From positions 1 through 41,970 of the forward strand of contig CAMDRI010000028.1 of NCBI GenBank assembly GCA_945906725.1: a stretch of 41,970 bases of DNA, read 5' to 3'. Under the pieces are notes generated by a model. That model saw nothing but the letters and a program-made list of their open reading frames with translations. It was not told the DNA's origin and made no database searches. Numbering within the stretch: the first letter of the stretch is position 1; every line of letters begins with the position of its first letter. The DNA comes from Candidatus Kuenenia stuttgartensis. Its GTDB lineage: Bacteria; Planctomycetota; Planctomycetia; Planctomycetales; Planctomycetaceae. Shown piece after piece: positions 33,401 to 40,585 of this stretch. The translations under genes were made by a program, and so were the position numbers.

Positions 33401-34764
33401 TGATCGCCAAATTGGCGATGCAAGTGCGTCATCGCGTTCTCGGCCATGACGATCGAAGAATCGACCAGCACTCCGATCGAGATTGCGATCCCGGACAGCG
33501 ACATGATGTTGGTCTGAATGTCGACAACGCCGAGCGTTCGCAGCACCGCCATCAACACGAACGACGCGAGGGCCGCCAACGGCAGAGTGATCGCGATCAC
33601 GAAGCTGGACCTCAGATGCCTCAGTACCAGCAACACACACAGCGTTGCTCCGAACATTGCTTCGAGCACCGTGCCCGTCACCGTCGCGACCGCCCCTTCG
33701 ATCAGCGGAGTACGGTCGTAACACGGGATGACTCGGACACCGTGCGGCAATCCAGTTCGCAGCTCGGTCAGCTTGCGGCGGATCGCGCGAGTGACTTCCA
33801 GCGGGTTGTGCCCGTATCGCATCGCGATGACGCCGCCGACCACTTCGTTGCCGTCTTTTTCAAAGACACCGCGTCGCGGCTTCGGCCCCATCGTGACGCG
33901 GGCGATGTCTCGCAGCCGTAGCGCACGCGGCTCGCGTGCGTCGGTCTCGGACGGCTGTTCCTGACGCACGCGAGCCGCGCGCGCCACAGGCACCAGCACC
34001 GCTTCGAGGTCGCGGAGTGTTTGCCGGTCAACATCTTCCGAACTGTTCGCGGACGCGCCGAAGTTGCCAGGGGCGTGGACGAGGAACTCGGCGTTGCCTT
34101 TGTGGATGACGTTGCCGCCGAGAATTGCTTGCGAGTGCTCGACCGCGTCGCAAATGTCGCGTGGTGTGAGGCCGACTTTCGCGAGTTTGACGAGATCAAG
34201 TTCGATGACGAACTCGCGCACATGACCGCCGACGCTGGCGACTTCGGCGACGCCCGGCACGCCGCTGAGTTGCGGACGCAAGTACCAATCCTGAATGTCA
34301 CGCAGCCGTCCGAGGTCGAGGCCCGGACCTTCCAGCGTGTACCAGAAGATTTGTCCGGTCGGCACCGCATCGGCCGACAGTCGCGGCGTCACGCCCGTCG
34401 GCAGAGCGTCGCCGAGCAGCGTCAATCGTTCTTGCACACGCGAGCGAGCGGTCTCGAAACGGACAGACTCGTCGAAGATCAAATGCAGCAGCGCGTACCC
34501 CGCTTCGCTCGCACCGCGCACGACACGCACGCCCTCGATCCCTTGTAAGTGTCGCGAGAGTGTCGAGGTGACTTGCTCGTCGAGTTCGCGTGGGTTGTGC
34601 CCCGGCCAATCGGCGAAGACGAGGACTTGGTTCTCCGAGAGATCGGGAATCGCATCCATCGGCGTTCGACTGACGGCGATCACGCCACACACCGCCAGTA
34701 CGCACGCGGTGACGATCGTCACCGCGCGATGCCGGATTGAAAGTTCGATGAGGCGTTCGATCAT
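30397..34764 (-). CDS. Oversized CusA/SilA-type RND copper/silver efflux pump, third system
   Basis: The 1455-residue antiporter is about 400 residues longer than E. coli CusA. Its TM4 has SGIAISIGVLVDSSIVMAEN (about 424-443). The three methionines that form the Cu(I)/Ag(I) site in CusA (Met573, Met623, Met672) have counterparts: Met659 in MDMPITVP, Met709 in PLDMIET and Met1053 in NRVDMLATG. Two insertions stand out: about 60 residues with two extra hydrophobic segments after TM7 (about 579-647), and about 285 soluble, mostly helical, charged residues (about 733-1017) between the second and third methionine, ending with a His-rich linker AEHHHSG. ATG 34764 overlaps the adaptor stop (ATGA). 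The rest follows the CusA plan to the 12th helix. Metal assignment is well supported by the methionines; the insertion's role is unknown. Confidence 0.93.
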   Translation of the reverse strand: MIERLIELSIRHRAVTIVTACVLAVCGVIAVSRTPMDAIPDLSENQVLVFADWPGHNPRELDEQVTSTLSRHLQGIEGVRVVRGASEAGYALLHLIFDESVRFETARSRVQERLTLLGDALPTGVTPRLSADAVPTGQIFWYTLEGPGLDLGRLRDIQDWYLRPQLSGVPGVAEVASVGGHVREFVIELDLVKLAKVGLTPRDICDAVEHSQAILGGNVIHKGNAEFLVHAPGNFGASANSSEDVDRQTLRDLEAVLVPVARAARVRQEQPSETDAREPRALRLRDIARVTMGPKPRRGVFEKDGNEVVGGVIAMRYGHNPLEVTRAIRRKLTELRTGLPHGVRVIPCYDRTPLIEGAVATVTGTVLEAMFGATLCVLLVLRHLRSSFVIAITLPLAALASFVLMAVLRTLGVVDIQTNIMSLSGIAISIGVLVDSSIVMAENAMTHLHRQFGDQPVTGDVRPTVLAACRTVGRPIFFSVLIMLISFLPVFALGGIDGQLFRPLAFTKTFALIAVAILSITLVPALCTLFLRGRMRAETESWLVRGVMEVYRPVLNYLLDHPVVMAWIICVTFLLGVTPVGHDGVFRAVLFAALVSVGWISLAAHQPAAPARGHSLRSLARASGWCGSLIVIALVAQQTMQPLGIDLRVPLDEGMVMDMPITVPRISVTQAGDDLKARNMLLCRFPEVDMVVGKAGRAETPFDPAPLDMIETMVDFRPTEFWPKRKLRRADVERQGHEVVQALLSAKLIARTIATTDFVESVAAAHARCELGLREVAHARNEEFQRRLGRVLIQEALSRLAKRWQDDGRLTRELQSGDLAWLQESLSPHLGTHLAMSLEEDDLRSIAEHALAHLAEDKLLADASPRTVSWLSRLRQSANELLGRETPSEFAQLRSELQRVQRAAWVEHTETLNRDLFDRGLRSFTQFVAEELLGRADEVDPRVDAWLDQIAAARTPLVIAPSGGQSEGNRLELKQQAEHHHSGRQLPPLPVIDPVPELDAVIAEHSKQFARWAFLWPFERDELTGFGGELDRALQMPGWTNVWTRPIQNRVDMLATGINTEIGVRVLGGNLDEVVAASEEIAAVLREVPGAADVIADPIRGKGYLEILPNRERAVEHGIDPRDLWYVIETALGGKQVATVLSGRERHDVRVRATRDAARDELAVRLLPVPCRWASDTFVTLGDVADVRITEGPASIKSENGLLRNYVRLNVRGRGTFEFLAEAKTAVAENVELPEGTFLEWTGQFEHAEQTARTLLFITPVVIGLILLILWLTYRDWADTCLMLLAVPGAIAGGVFFQWLFGYRWSVPVAVGYLACFGMATSTGIIMLVYLREALEKRGPLASLTEADLRAAVIEGAVHRLRPKLLTEGTTILGLAPMLWASGVGAEVIRPMAAPVLGGILIADEVIDLFLPVLFYWVRRRRWQATQQTASTTSDDLMKLSPPHPERKLETCSAN

Positions 34765-35696
34765 GGCGCGAGCTTCTTCAAATGCTTCTCCGGGTCTTTG
34801 CGAAGCGCGGTCTCGCAGCCGGCGCAGCAGATGAAGACTCGGCGGCCGGCAAGTTCCACCGGCAACGCGCCGCCCATCGAGTTCAGATCGGCTCCGGTCA
34901 CCGGGCAAATCTTTTGAGCGGCGACGAGCTTCTGGTCTGCTGGCGAAAGCTTGGATTTCTTGGCTCGTCGCCGCGTGACGGTTTGCGGTGCGGAAATGGT
35001 TGCCCGATTTCCCGCCGCTCCGAAGTAGCCGACGGCGAGACTGGGATTGAGCCGCGTTTCGGCGTCGATCAAGAACGCGCCGCTGGTCGCAACTCGCTGG
35101 CTGGCTTTCAGTCCTTCGCGGATCGGCAGCAGGTCACCGATTCGCGGGCCAACTTTCACGGCGATGCCGTCAAACATGCCGGGCATCGACTCGACGTAGA
35201 CCACCTGCATCGAGCCGCTGTCGATGACCGCCGATTCGGGAAGTGCCAGACATTCGCCGATGCCGTCCAGCGTTTGCGGCTGAAGTTCGGTCGTGTGGAT
35301 ACCGGCCTGTTGAATGCGATACGGAGCCAGTTGCATCCGCGCGAGCGTTCCATCGGGAAGCACGATCGGCTCGCCGCGCCGCCGCGTGACCAAGTCCATG
35401 TGACAGACCGGGCAAATTGCCGGCCAGTCGGAGAGGACTCCGGGACACATCGGGCAGAAGAACTCGGTATCGGTCGAAACGCTTCCGGCGTGAGCCGCTC
35501 CGCCGAACAGCGGCCGAGTCCACTTGTTCCAATAGTTTTGCCACGTCTCCCAGCGGCCGACGACCACAAAGGCGACGAGCAACACGATCACAAACCGCAG
35601 CCGGACTTCGATCAGCTTCGCGGTCCAGAGCAGTCGCTTGAATAGGGGTGAGGGGCGAGGGGTGAGAGGCGAGGTGTCGGACAGAGGTTCGCTCAT
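34761..35696 (-). CDS. Shortened CusB-type adaptor with metal-binding ends
   Basis: The 311-residue protein has a membrane helix (about 32-47), a heavy-metal-binding domain FFCPMCPGVLSDWPAICPVCHMDLV (C81, C84, C95, C98), a short link, then a membrane-proximal domain of the CusB type (SAVIDSGSMQVVYVESMPG... VATSGAFLIDAETRL, about 155-216), and finally a second Cys domain: CPVTGADLNSMG and VFICCAGCETALRKDPEKHLKKL (C264, C290, C291, C294). Normal adaptors have a lipoyl barrel-sandwich and a helical hairpin between the first domain and the membrane-proximal domain; here none is visible, the join being near residues 140-150 (about 35276). The protein overlaps the lipoprotein stop and the pump start by 4 bases each. 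Residues 9-19 are the translation of a repeat-E arm (about 35645-35673). Confidence 0.85.
   Translation of the reverse strand: MSEPLSDTSPLTPRPSPLFKRLLWTAKLIEVRLRFVIVLLVAFVVVGRWETWQNYWNKWTRPLFGGAAHAGSVSTDTEFFCPMCPGVLSDWPAICPVCHMDLVTRRRGEPIVLPDGTLARMQLAPYRIQQAGIHTTELQPQTLDGIGECLALPESAVIDSGSMQVVYVESMPGMFDGIAVKVGPRIGDLLPIREGLKASQRVATSGAFLIDAETRLNPSLAVGYFGAAGNRATISAPQTVTRRRAKKSKLSPADQKLVAAQKICPVTGADLNSMGGALPVELAGRRVFICCAGCETALRKDPEKHLKKLAP
35645..35673. repeat. Single arm of palindromic repeat E, within the adaptor gene
   Basis: The plus strand reads GGGGTGAGGGGCGAGG and continues GGTGAGAGGCGAG, the same G-rich series as repeat E (27566-27660). On the coding strand it yields the peptide SPLTPRPSPLF near the adaptor N-terminus. 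Confidence 0.7.
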
Positions 35697-36157
35697 GGCT
35701 GTCCCTCGGCAGACTTTTCGATGGCGGGAGGCTCAGGCATCTTGTGCTCCCAATGCGCGAGCAGTTCGAGATCCTCATGCCGGTAGACCCACAGCGGGTC
35801 GATGCCCAGCACCGCGAACCGCACCTTCTCTTCCGCAGCGGGTTTCGCGAAGGACAATTTGCACAAGTAGGTTCTCTGAGTCAGTCCGGCGACCTCGCCG
35901 AGAATCTCGAAGCGTTCGAGTGTCTGTCCTTCACGGCGAAACGAATCGACAAGGAACACCGGCGGCTTCGTGCCATGTACTTCACCGACCGGCTCGCCTC
36001 GCCGCCACGCTTCCAGAGCGGCCTGAATGGTCGATGTGGCCTGTGCCGGTTCGGGGATGTAACGCGCATGGCTGCTGCCGGACGATGAGCCGCAACCGGC
36101 ACAACATCCGCACAGCAGCCAAACCGCGACGAGACACGACCCACGAAATGGAATCAT
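35693..36157 (-). CDS. Small lipoprotein, paralogue of the 30412 gene
   Basis: The 154-residue lipoprotein has two possible lipoboxes (LCGC, Cys18; CAGC, Cys22), followed by a Ser/Gly-rich spacer and the same domain as the 30412 gene: ALEAWRRGEP (about 51-60), TKPPVFLVDSFRREGQTLERFEI, and VLGIDPLWVYRHEDLELL (about 118-135). ATG 36157 is preceded by GGGAAG; a GTG at 36172 would add five residues. It sits 27 bases after the DUF1559 stop, and its own stop overlaps the adaptor start (ATGA). Two copies of this domain at both ends of the adaptor-pump pair argue that the family works with the pump. The DPLWV motif is typical of a planctomycete lipoprotein group of unknown function. Confidence 0.85.
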   Translation of the reverse strand: MIPFRGSCLVAVWLLCGCCAGCGSSSGSSHARYIPEPAQATSTIQAALEAWRRGEPVGEVHGTKPPVFLVDSFRREGQTLERFEILGEVAGLTQRTYLCKLSFAKPAAEEKVRFAVLGIDPLWVYRHEDLELLAHWEHKMPEPPAIEKSAEGQP

Positions 36158-36184
36158 CGTTTGGCTTCCCACCGTTCAACCGCC

Positions 36185-37198
36185 TTACGGTGCCACGGTC
36201 TCTTTGCCGGCGCGCGTGCCGATTGATCGCCACGCCGTCAGATCAATGTTGTTGTTGGAGAAGTTCACGGCACCGTCGCCCATCAGCACATGGACTCCAC
36301 CCGTATGAAAGCTCGACGCCGAGACCTGCATCGCCATGTTGGCCATCGTGCCGGTAAAGCCGGTTCCCGCGCACGAAGTGGTATTCGGCACCGCAACGTG
36401 GTTGTATTGCGCGCAGCAATTCTCACCCATAACCCAACTGTAGCCCCATTTGCTGGTCAGCGGCGTCGCGGTCAAAGTGTTGAGACCCATGCAGGTCGAA
36501 TACGTCCCGGCCAGCGTGGTCTGTGCCGGAATCACGAACAAATCGCTCTTGGGATTCAGGCTGCCGTTGCCACGCACATGCTCGCTGAAGAACGCCGTCT
36601 GGCTCAATCCGTCACGAACAGCGGCTGAGTTCACTCGGCTGAGGAAGTAGAACACTCCGGTCTGCACTTCGGTAGGACTGACCGTGGAGGCTCCCGCAGT
36701 GTCGCTCAAGTCGCAGAGCCAACCACCTTGGTTGCCGCAATAGTTGTTTTGCCCCGGTCCTGCCGTTTGGCCATCGGACGGACACAAGAACATCGGCACC
36801 GTTTTGGTCGAGGGGGTCGTATTGATTCCTCCCGGACTGGTGTAAGCGGGCATGAAGGCGATCACACCGCCCATGCCCGGCGTGTCGGGCGGCTGCGTGA
36901 AGGTGATGCTTTTGTAGAGCGGTGTCTGATCGAGAAACGGCAGCAGCATCGCGTGTTGCGACCACCGCGCGAAAACTGGAGCACCGGGGTAGCTCGGACC
37001 TTTCCCAAACGGGAACACTTTGTTGTTGTCGTGGTAGTTGTGAATCGCCAGACCAAACTGCTTGAGATTATTACGGCACTGGCTGCGTCGAGCCGCCTCA
37101 CGCGCCTGCTGCACGGCCGGCAGCAGCAACGCGATCAACACGGCGATGATCGCGATCACCACCAACAATTCGATCAATGTAAATCCGCGACGGTTCAT
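36185..37198 (-). CDS. DUF1559 prepilin-like secreted protein, first gene of the CusA-type operon
   Basis: The 337-residue protein starts with the classic prepilin motif [21 protein letters not shown] (cleavage after Gly5), then [31 protein letters not shown], the DUF1559 family start, and ends with [20 protein letters not shown], the family ending. The leader has only five residues, unlike the DUF1559 protein at 7156. ATG 37198 is close to GAGCAGCTC; the ribosome-binding site is weak. It is 27 bases upstream of the lipoprotein and probably leads the operon that encodes the CusA-type pump. DUF1559 proteins are secreted pilin-like proteins; why one sits in a metal operon is unknown, though it may be unrelated and simply share the promoter. 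Confidence 0.93.
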   Translation of the reverse strand: MNRRGFTLIELLVVIAIIAVLIALLLPAVQQAREAARRSQCRNNLKQFGLAIHNYHDNNKVFPFGKGPSYPGAPVFARWSQHAMLLPFLDQTPLYKSITFTQPPDTPGMGGVIAFMPAYTSPGGINTTPSTKTVPMFLCPSDGQTAGPGQNNYCGNQGGWLCDLSDTAGASTVSPTEVQTGVFYFLSRVNSAAVRDGLSQTAFFSEHVRGNGSLNPKSDLFVIPAQTTLAGTYSTCMGLNTLTATPLTSKWGYSWVMGENCCAQYNHVAVPNTTSCAGTGFTGTMANMAMQVSASSFHTGGVHVLMGDGAVNFSNNNIDLTAWRSIGTRAGKETVAP

Positions 37199-37517
37199 AA
37201 TGAGCTGCTCCTGAAAAAACGAAACGAAAGAAATCCAGGCATCAGAAAAGAATAGAGGTCGTCCGAAGAAGAATGAGTCGTGACTTCATCCAGGCTGGCG
37301 ATTCGCAGGCGGATGAATCCGGTCGAGATCAATTCCTGGCTGCGAAAGTTCACACGCAGCCCAAAGCAGGATCGACGACAGCCGCGTAGTCGCTCGCGAA
37401 GAAAGCACAAGTCAGAAGTTGGGAAGATTGTGTGGGTCGCAATTCCTATGCACCGAGAGAGCATCCCGGTCACCGAAACGACAGTCACAATCACAATTGC
37501 GCTCGCGAGCAATAGCC
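37199..37517. other. Intergenic region upstream of the DUF1559-led operon
   Basis: No convincing gene: a 105-residue minus-strand frame (37512-37195) starts with a hydrophobic stretch but then becomes compositionally random and overlaps the DUF1559 start. The promoter of the 37198 operon must be here; I see no clear motif. Confidence 0.5.
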
Positions 37518-37928
37518 TTAAGCGGCTCGCGGCGGACGGTCCAGCCGACCTGCACGGCGTTCCGGCAAACGAAACCCATCATCGCACGTCGGCCTCACGA
37601 AATCAGAGGACCGAGCGGCGATTTCCGGCAGAGAGAGCCAGCAGTGCTGATCTTCCATTTGCACCCTGACGGGCAATGGAGCGGGAGCAACGGGAGTTCC
37701 CTTCGAGCAATGCAAACCGCGGCAAGGCGACTGTGGACGCGGTGCATCAGACGGTTGTTGCTGCGGCCCGGTTTCCGATCGCATGTGTGCCAGCAGCGAC
37801 TCTCCGTGCGACTGCAAATGATCGCCACAAGTCGCGGAAGCGGTCGCCGTCCAAGCCAACTGCAAGGCCAAAAACGCGGCCACGCAGCCCAGCTTGCGAA
37901 CAGTCCACTTCAAGCGTTCCGAGCACAT
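37518..37928 (-). CDS. Small secreted Cys/His/Pro-rich protein, unknown function
   Basis: The 136-residue frame has a signal peptide (about residues 8-32, VRKLGCVAAFLALQLAWTATASA) and a mature part that starts ATCGDHLQSHGESLLAHM, followed by a Pro/Gln-rich stretch with SPCRGLHC and CSKG (about 66-76), then a hydrophobic strand and a basic tail. The CGDHL...PCRG.HC arrangement recalls a group of secreted planctomycete proteins with no known function. ATG 37928 has only a weak ribosome-binding site, so the start could differ. It lies apart from the DUF1559-led operon (320 bases) and is divergent from the His-rich gene at 38345. Codon use resembles the neighbours. Moderate confidence that it is a gene. 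Confidence 0.5.
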   Translation of the reverse strand: MCSERLKWTVRKLGCVAAFLALQLAWTATASATCGDHLQSHGESLLAHMRSETGPQQQPSDAPRPQSPCRGLHCSKGTPVAPAPLPVRVQMEDQHCWLSLPEIAARSSDFVRPTCDDGFRLPERRAGRLDRPPRAA

Positions 37929-38344
37929 TATTCACATCTCACGGCGACTGCCCTTCGCAGTCAGACTTTTAGGGAGACGGCATTCTGCTACTCGAATCTC
38001 GGTGTCGCAACCTATGTTTTGCCGAAAAGCCCCGGTTTCATGAAACCAAAGACCGCCCCTATCCTGGTCAGCACGAGACAGAATGGAGGTGGCAATTGCT
38101 TTTGGCAGGAGCAGTCAACGCCGACACTAACCCGAAGCGCGAGCGAGGGCGATCGCATCACGGATCACCGAATTCAGAATCGTTGTCATTGGGAGCGCCC
38201 GCCCTCGTTCGCGCTCTTGCGTTTCGGATTAGTCTGTCTCTGCCAACATTTATGGGCACACCAGCCCCGCAGTGATTCTTGGAACGAAGCTTCCGCTCCC
38301 ATCAAGGTCATGGTACTTTCTGCCACGACTGATTTGAGGAACTC
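37929..38344. other. Divergent intergenic region with palindromic repeat C
   Basis: The 416 bases hold no gene that I can support. The right half is taken by palindromic repeat C (38126-38233). Promoters for the genes at 37928 and 38345 should lie on either side of it. Confidence 0.6.
38126..38233. repeat. Palindromic repeat C
   Basis: Arm 38126-38151 (ACTAACCCGAAGCGCGAGCG and on) pairs with arm 38200-38233, which carries a 7-base insertion and a few mismatches; the loop has about 48 bases. Repeats of this kind, with CCCGAAGCG and CGAGCGAGGGCG, are common between genes of planctomycetes. Confidence 0.85.
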
Positions 38345-38902
38345 ATGCGTTTGCTGGCCCGTAATTTGGTGACTCTGCTGCTGATCGCCGTAATGGCGAT
38401 GCCAGCGGTGTCGTCTCCGGCGTTGCGGCACCGTCATGCGGACGGGGACAAGTCGCACCAGCATGGCGTCGCGACGGTCGAGCGTTCGCAGACGAGCGGC
38501 CCAAGACATTCGCATTCGTCGCAGCACAGTCACCGTGTCGAAACGGTGATGGCGAAGGAGTCGCATGACGACCGTGCGACTCCTTCCGCCAATTCGCCCG
38601 TTGAGCATCTGCATGTGTTCTGGTTTGGTTTCCAGTCTTCTTTGCCGGTGTCTGCGCCGGAGCGTTCAGATTCGCCTCGATCGTCGGCGAGCACGGAACA
38701 ATGGGTGCCGCTGATTTCCGAAGTCACTCTGCCGGATGCTTCCCAAGGTGGGTCGCAGATTCCGGCGGTGGATCTTCTCACTCCGACGGAGTTGACGCCG
38801 CGATTGCCGGTTCGCTCCGAGGTACGCCCGCCGCACGAGTCGGTGGTGGCTTTGCTGTGTGACACTGCGCGCCGCGAGCGCTCTGGTGTCCTCGTCGTCT
38901 AA
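38345..38902 (+). CDS. Secreted histidine-rich protein, probable metal binder
   Basis: The 185-residue protein has a signal peptide (about 1-25, LVTLLLIAVMAMPAVSS), then a His-rich segment ALRHRHADGDKSHQHG (about 26-41) and SGPRHSHSSQHSHRVE (about 51-66), and a Ser/Pro-rich remainder with one HLHVFWF patch. There are only one or two cysteines. His-rich regions like this usually bind transition metals such as Ni(II), Cu(II) or Zn(II). ATG 38345 follows GAGGAACTC. It is the first gene of the fourth efflux set, 167 bases before the adaptor gene, the space being filled with AT-rich repeat F. A periplasmic metal-buffer role is inferred from position and composition; I recognise no family. Confidence 0.7.
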   Translation: MRLLARNLVTLLLIAVMAMPAVSSPALRHRHADGDKSHQHGVATVERSQTSGPRHSHSSQHSHRVETVMAKESHDDRATPSANSPVEHLHVFWFGFQSSLPVSAPERSDSPRSSASTEQWVPLISEVTLPDASQGGSQIPAVDLLTPTELTPRLPVRSEVRPPHESVVALLCDTARRERSGVLVV

Positions 38903-39060
38903 TTTTCGATTGACGATTTTTGATTTTCGATTGAAGCGCAGGCGACGGCCTTGCAAGCCCATCGAAGATCGCAACCTGCCGCTTGCAGCTTGCAGACCAA
39001 TCAAAAATCGTCGCTGGCCGCTTTGTCGCCCAATCAAAAATCAAAAATCGAAAATCAAAA
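38901..39060. repeat. AT-rich repeat F, paired copies with GC-rich centre
   Basis: Inverted copies of an AT-rich unit (arms near 38901-38934 and 39031-39060, with TTTTCGATT / AATCGAAAA and AATCAAAAATC) enclose a GC-rich part that is itself partly palindromic (GGCGACGGCC at 38941-38950 against GGCC..GTCGCC at 39016-39030). A further AATCAAAAATC lies at 38998-39009. Other copies are at 39781-39813 and 40563-40585. Confidence 0.8.
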
Positions 39061-39068
39061 GGTGTCCG

Positions 39069-40526
39069 ATGAAGACTCGACGATTGCTCTTTGGCGTTAT
39101 TGGTTTCGCGCTGGTCGCTGGACTGGCGACAAGCGCATGGTTCTCGCGCGAACAACTGAGTCGATGGCTGACGGTGCAAGCTGCTCCGGCCGCGAAAGCT
39201 GATGAGCGTCCCGCGCCTATTCAAGAAGCGAAGATGCTCAAGCTCAGTCCGCAAGCTCGCAAGAACTTGGGATTGGTCGCGAAGGCCGCGAAGCCGCAAA
39301 CGTACTGGCGGACGATTCAAGTTCCGGGTGCGATTATCGACCGGCCGGGCCGCTCTGATCGAGGCGTGACGGCTCCGGCGGTCGGGGCCGTTGTTCAAGT
39401 CCATGCCTTTCCCGGCGACACGGTGAGGCCCGGCGACCGGCTGTTCACGCTGCGGCTCTTCAGCGAGTACCTGCAAAACACGCAGTCGGAACTCTTCAAG
39501 GCGACTCGCGAAACGGAACTGCTCAAAGAACAGCGAGTCCTGTTGGCGAAAGCGGCCAAGAGCGGCGCGGTCGCCGAGTCGAAGCTCATCGAACTCGACA
39601 ATCAACTCCGTCGGCAGTCGGCCGCCATTCAGGCGTACCGCCAAGACCTGTTGACGCGCGGACTCAAAGCGGAGCAGATCGACGAGGTCACCGAGGGAAA
39701 CTTTGTCTCGACCATTGAGGTCGTCTCGCCGCCTGTCGGACAGCCTGGGACGACCGGCCCATCGCCGTCGCGAAGCTCCTCAATCGAAAATCAAAAAACA
39801 AAAATCGAAAATCCCCCTACCACTCAACTGATCGACAACCGCGTCGAAGGGCTGACCTACGAGGTGCAAGACCTCAAGGTCGATCTCGGTCAGCAGGTGC
39901 AAGCCGGACAATTGCTGTCTGTGCTCTCCAACCATCATTCGCTCTACATCGAAGGCCACGCCTTCAAGCAGGAAGCCCCGTACTTGGAACAGGCGGCTCA
40001 GAACGGCTGGCCGGTCCAAGTCGAATTTGCCGAGGACGACCAACAGCATTGGCCGGCACTAGAGCAGTCGTTCCAGATTCGGCATCTCGCCAATGCCATC
40101 GACCCCGCCAACCGCACGTTTGATTTCTTCATCCCGCTGACGAACCAGTCGCGGGGCTATGAGAAGGACGGCCAGACATTCGTGGTCTGGCGGTTTCGAC
40201 CCGGACAACGAGTGCGGCTGCATGTCCCGGTTGAGGAACTCCAGGACGTACTCGTGCTGCCTTCCGCCGCCATCGTCCGCGAAGGGCCGGAAGCCTACGT
40301 CTTTCGTCAGAACGGAGACCTCTTCAATCGCATCTCCGTGCATGTCATGTACGAGGACCGCTTGAACGTCGTGGTGGCGAACGACGGCAGCATCACGTCC
40401 GGTTTGTATCTCGCTCAGAACGCGGCAGCTTCGCTCAACCGCGTGCTCAAGGCCCAAGCCGCCAGCGGTATGCGAGCGGACCTGCACGTCCACGCCGACG
40501 GCACGGTTCACGCCCCCGGACAATGA
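39069..40526 (+). CDS. RND efflux adaptor (HlyD/CusB-type), fourth system, carrying an internal repeat
   Basis: The 485-residue adaptor has a membrane anchor (about 5-24), a lipoyl half (VTAPAVGAVVQVHAFPGDTVRPGDRLFTL, about 99-127), a helical hairpin (about 130-195), then an unusual linker SPPVGQPGTTGPSPSRSSS, the repeat-encoded peptide IENQKTKIENP (about 239-249), and the second lipoyl half (GLTYEVQDLKVDLGQQVQAGQLLSVL). The beta-barrel and membrane-proximal domains and a His-containing tail (HVHADGTVHAPG) follow. The linker from 39781 to 39813 is a copy of repeat F and stays in frame, so the adaptor probably still works. ATG 39069 follows the final bases of the repeat, which supply AAAAGG as ribosome-binding site; the open frame extends back to 38859 only through the repeats. 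Its pump follows 59 bases downstream. Confidence 0.88.
   Translation: MKTRRLLFGVIGFALVAGLATSAWFSREQLSRWLTVQAAPAAKADERPAPIQEAKMLKLSPQARKNLGLVAKAAKPQTYWRTIQVPGAIIDRPGRSDRGVTAPAVGAVVQVHAFPGDTVRPGDRLFTLRLFSEYLQNTQSELFKATRETELLKEQRVLLAKAAKSGAVAESKLIELDNQLRRQSAAIQAYRQDLLTRGLKAEQIDEVTEGNFVSTIEVVSPPVGQPGTTGPSPSRSSSIENQKTKIENPPTTQLIDNRVEGLTYEVQDLKVDLGQQVQAGQLLSVLSNHHSLYIEGHAFKQEAPYLEQAAQNGWPVQVEFAEDDQQHWPALEQSFQIRHLANAIDPANRTFDFFIPLTNQSRGYEKDGQTFVVWRFRPGQRVRLHVPVEELQDVLVLPSAAIVREGPEAYVFRQNGDLFNRISVHVMYEDRLNVVVANDGSITSGLYLAQNAAASLNRVLKAQAASGMRADLHVHADGTVHAPGQ
39781..39813. repeat. AT-rich repeat F inside the adaptor gene
   Basis: CAATCGAAAATC, AAAAAACAAAAATCG and AAAATCC succeed each other here, as in the intergenic copies. 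The segment is in frame and gives an Ile/Glu/Asn/Lys-rich peptide in a GC-rich gene, a clear change of base composition. Confidence 0.85.
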
Positions 40527-40562
40527 TTTTCGATGCCCCGTCGAAATCAACCTCTTTCAGCC

Positions 40563-40585
40563 CAATCAAAAATCGAAAATAAAAA
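40563..40585. repeat. AT-rich repeat F at the RND start
   Basis: CAATCAAAAATCGAAAATAA ends at the base before the ATG of the pump gene (40586), so the repeat occupies the place where a ribosome-binding site should be; no purine-rich AGGAG is seen. Confidence 0.8.

Noticed and set aside
37195..37512. 105-residue minus-strand frame beginning with a hydrophobic segment, 5 bases after the 37518 gene
   Set aside because: The hydrophobic start is suggestive, but the rest is random-looking, there is no ribosome-binding site, and it overlaps the DUF1559 start. Not included, though a short peptide cannot be excluded.
38901..39060. CRISPR-like appearance of repeated AAATC units
   Set aside because: Units are short, irregularly spaced and partly inverted, with no uniform spacers and no cas genes.
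38859..39068. N-terminal extension of the fourth adaptor frame
   Set aside because: It is made of AT-rich repeat F and overlaps the His-rich gene; ATG 39069 leads straight into the membrane anchor.
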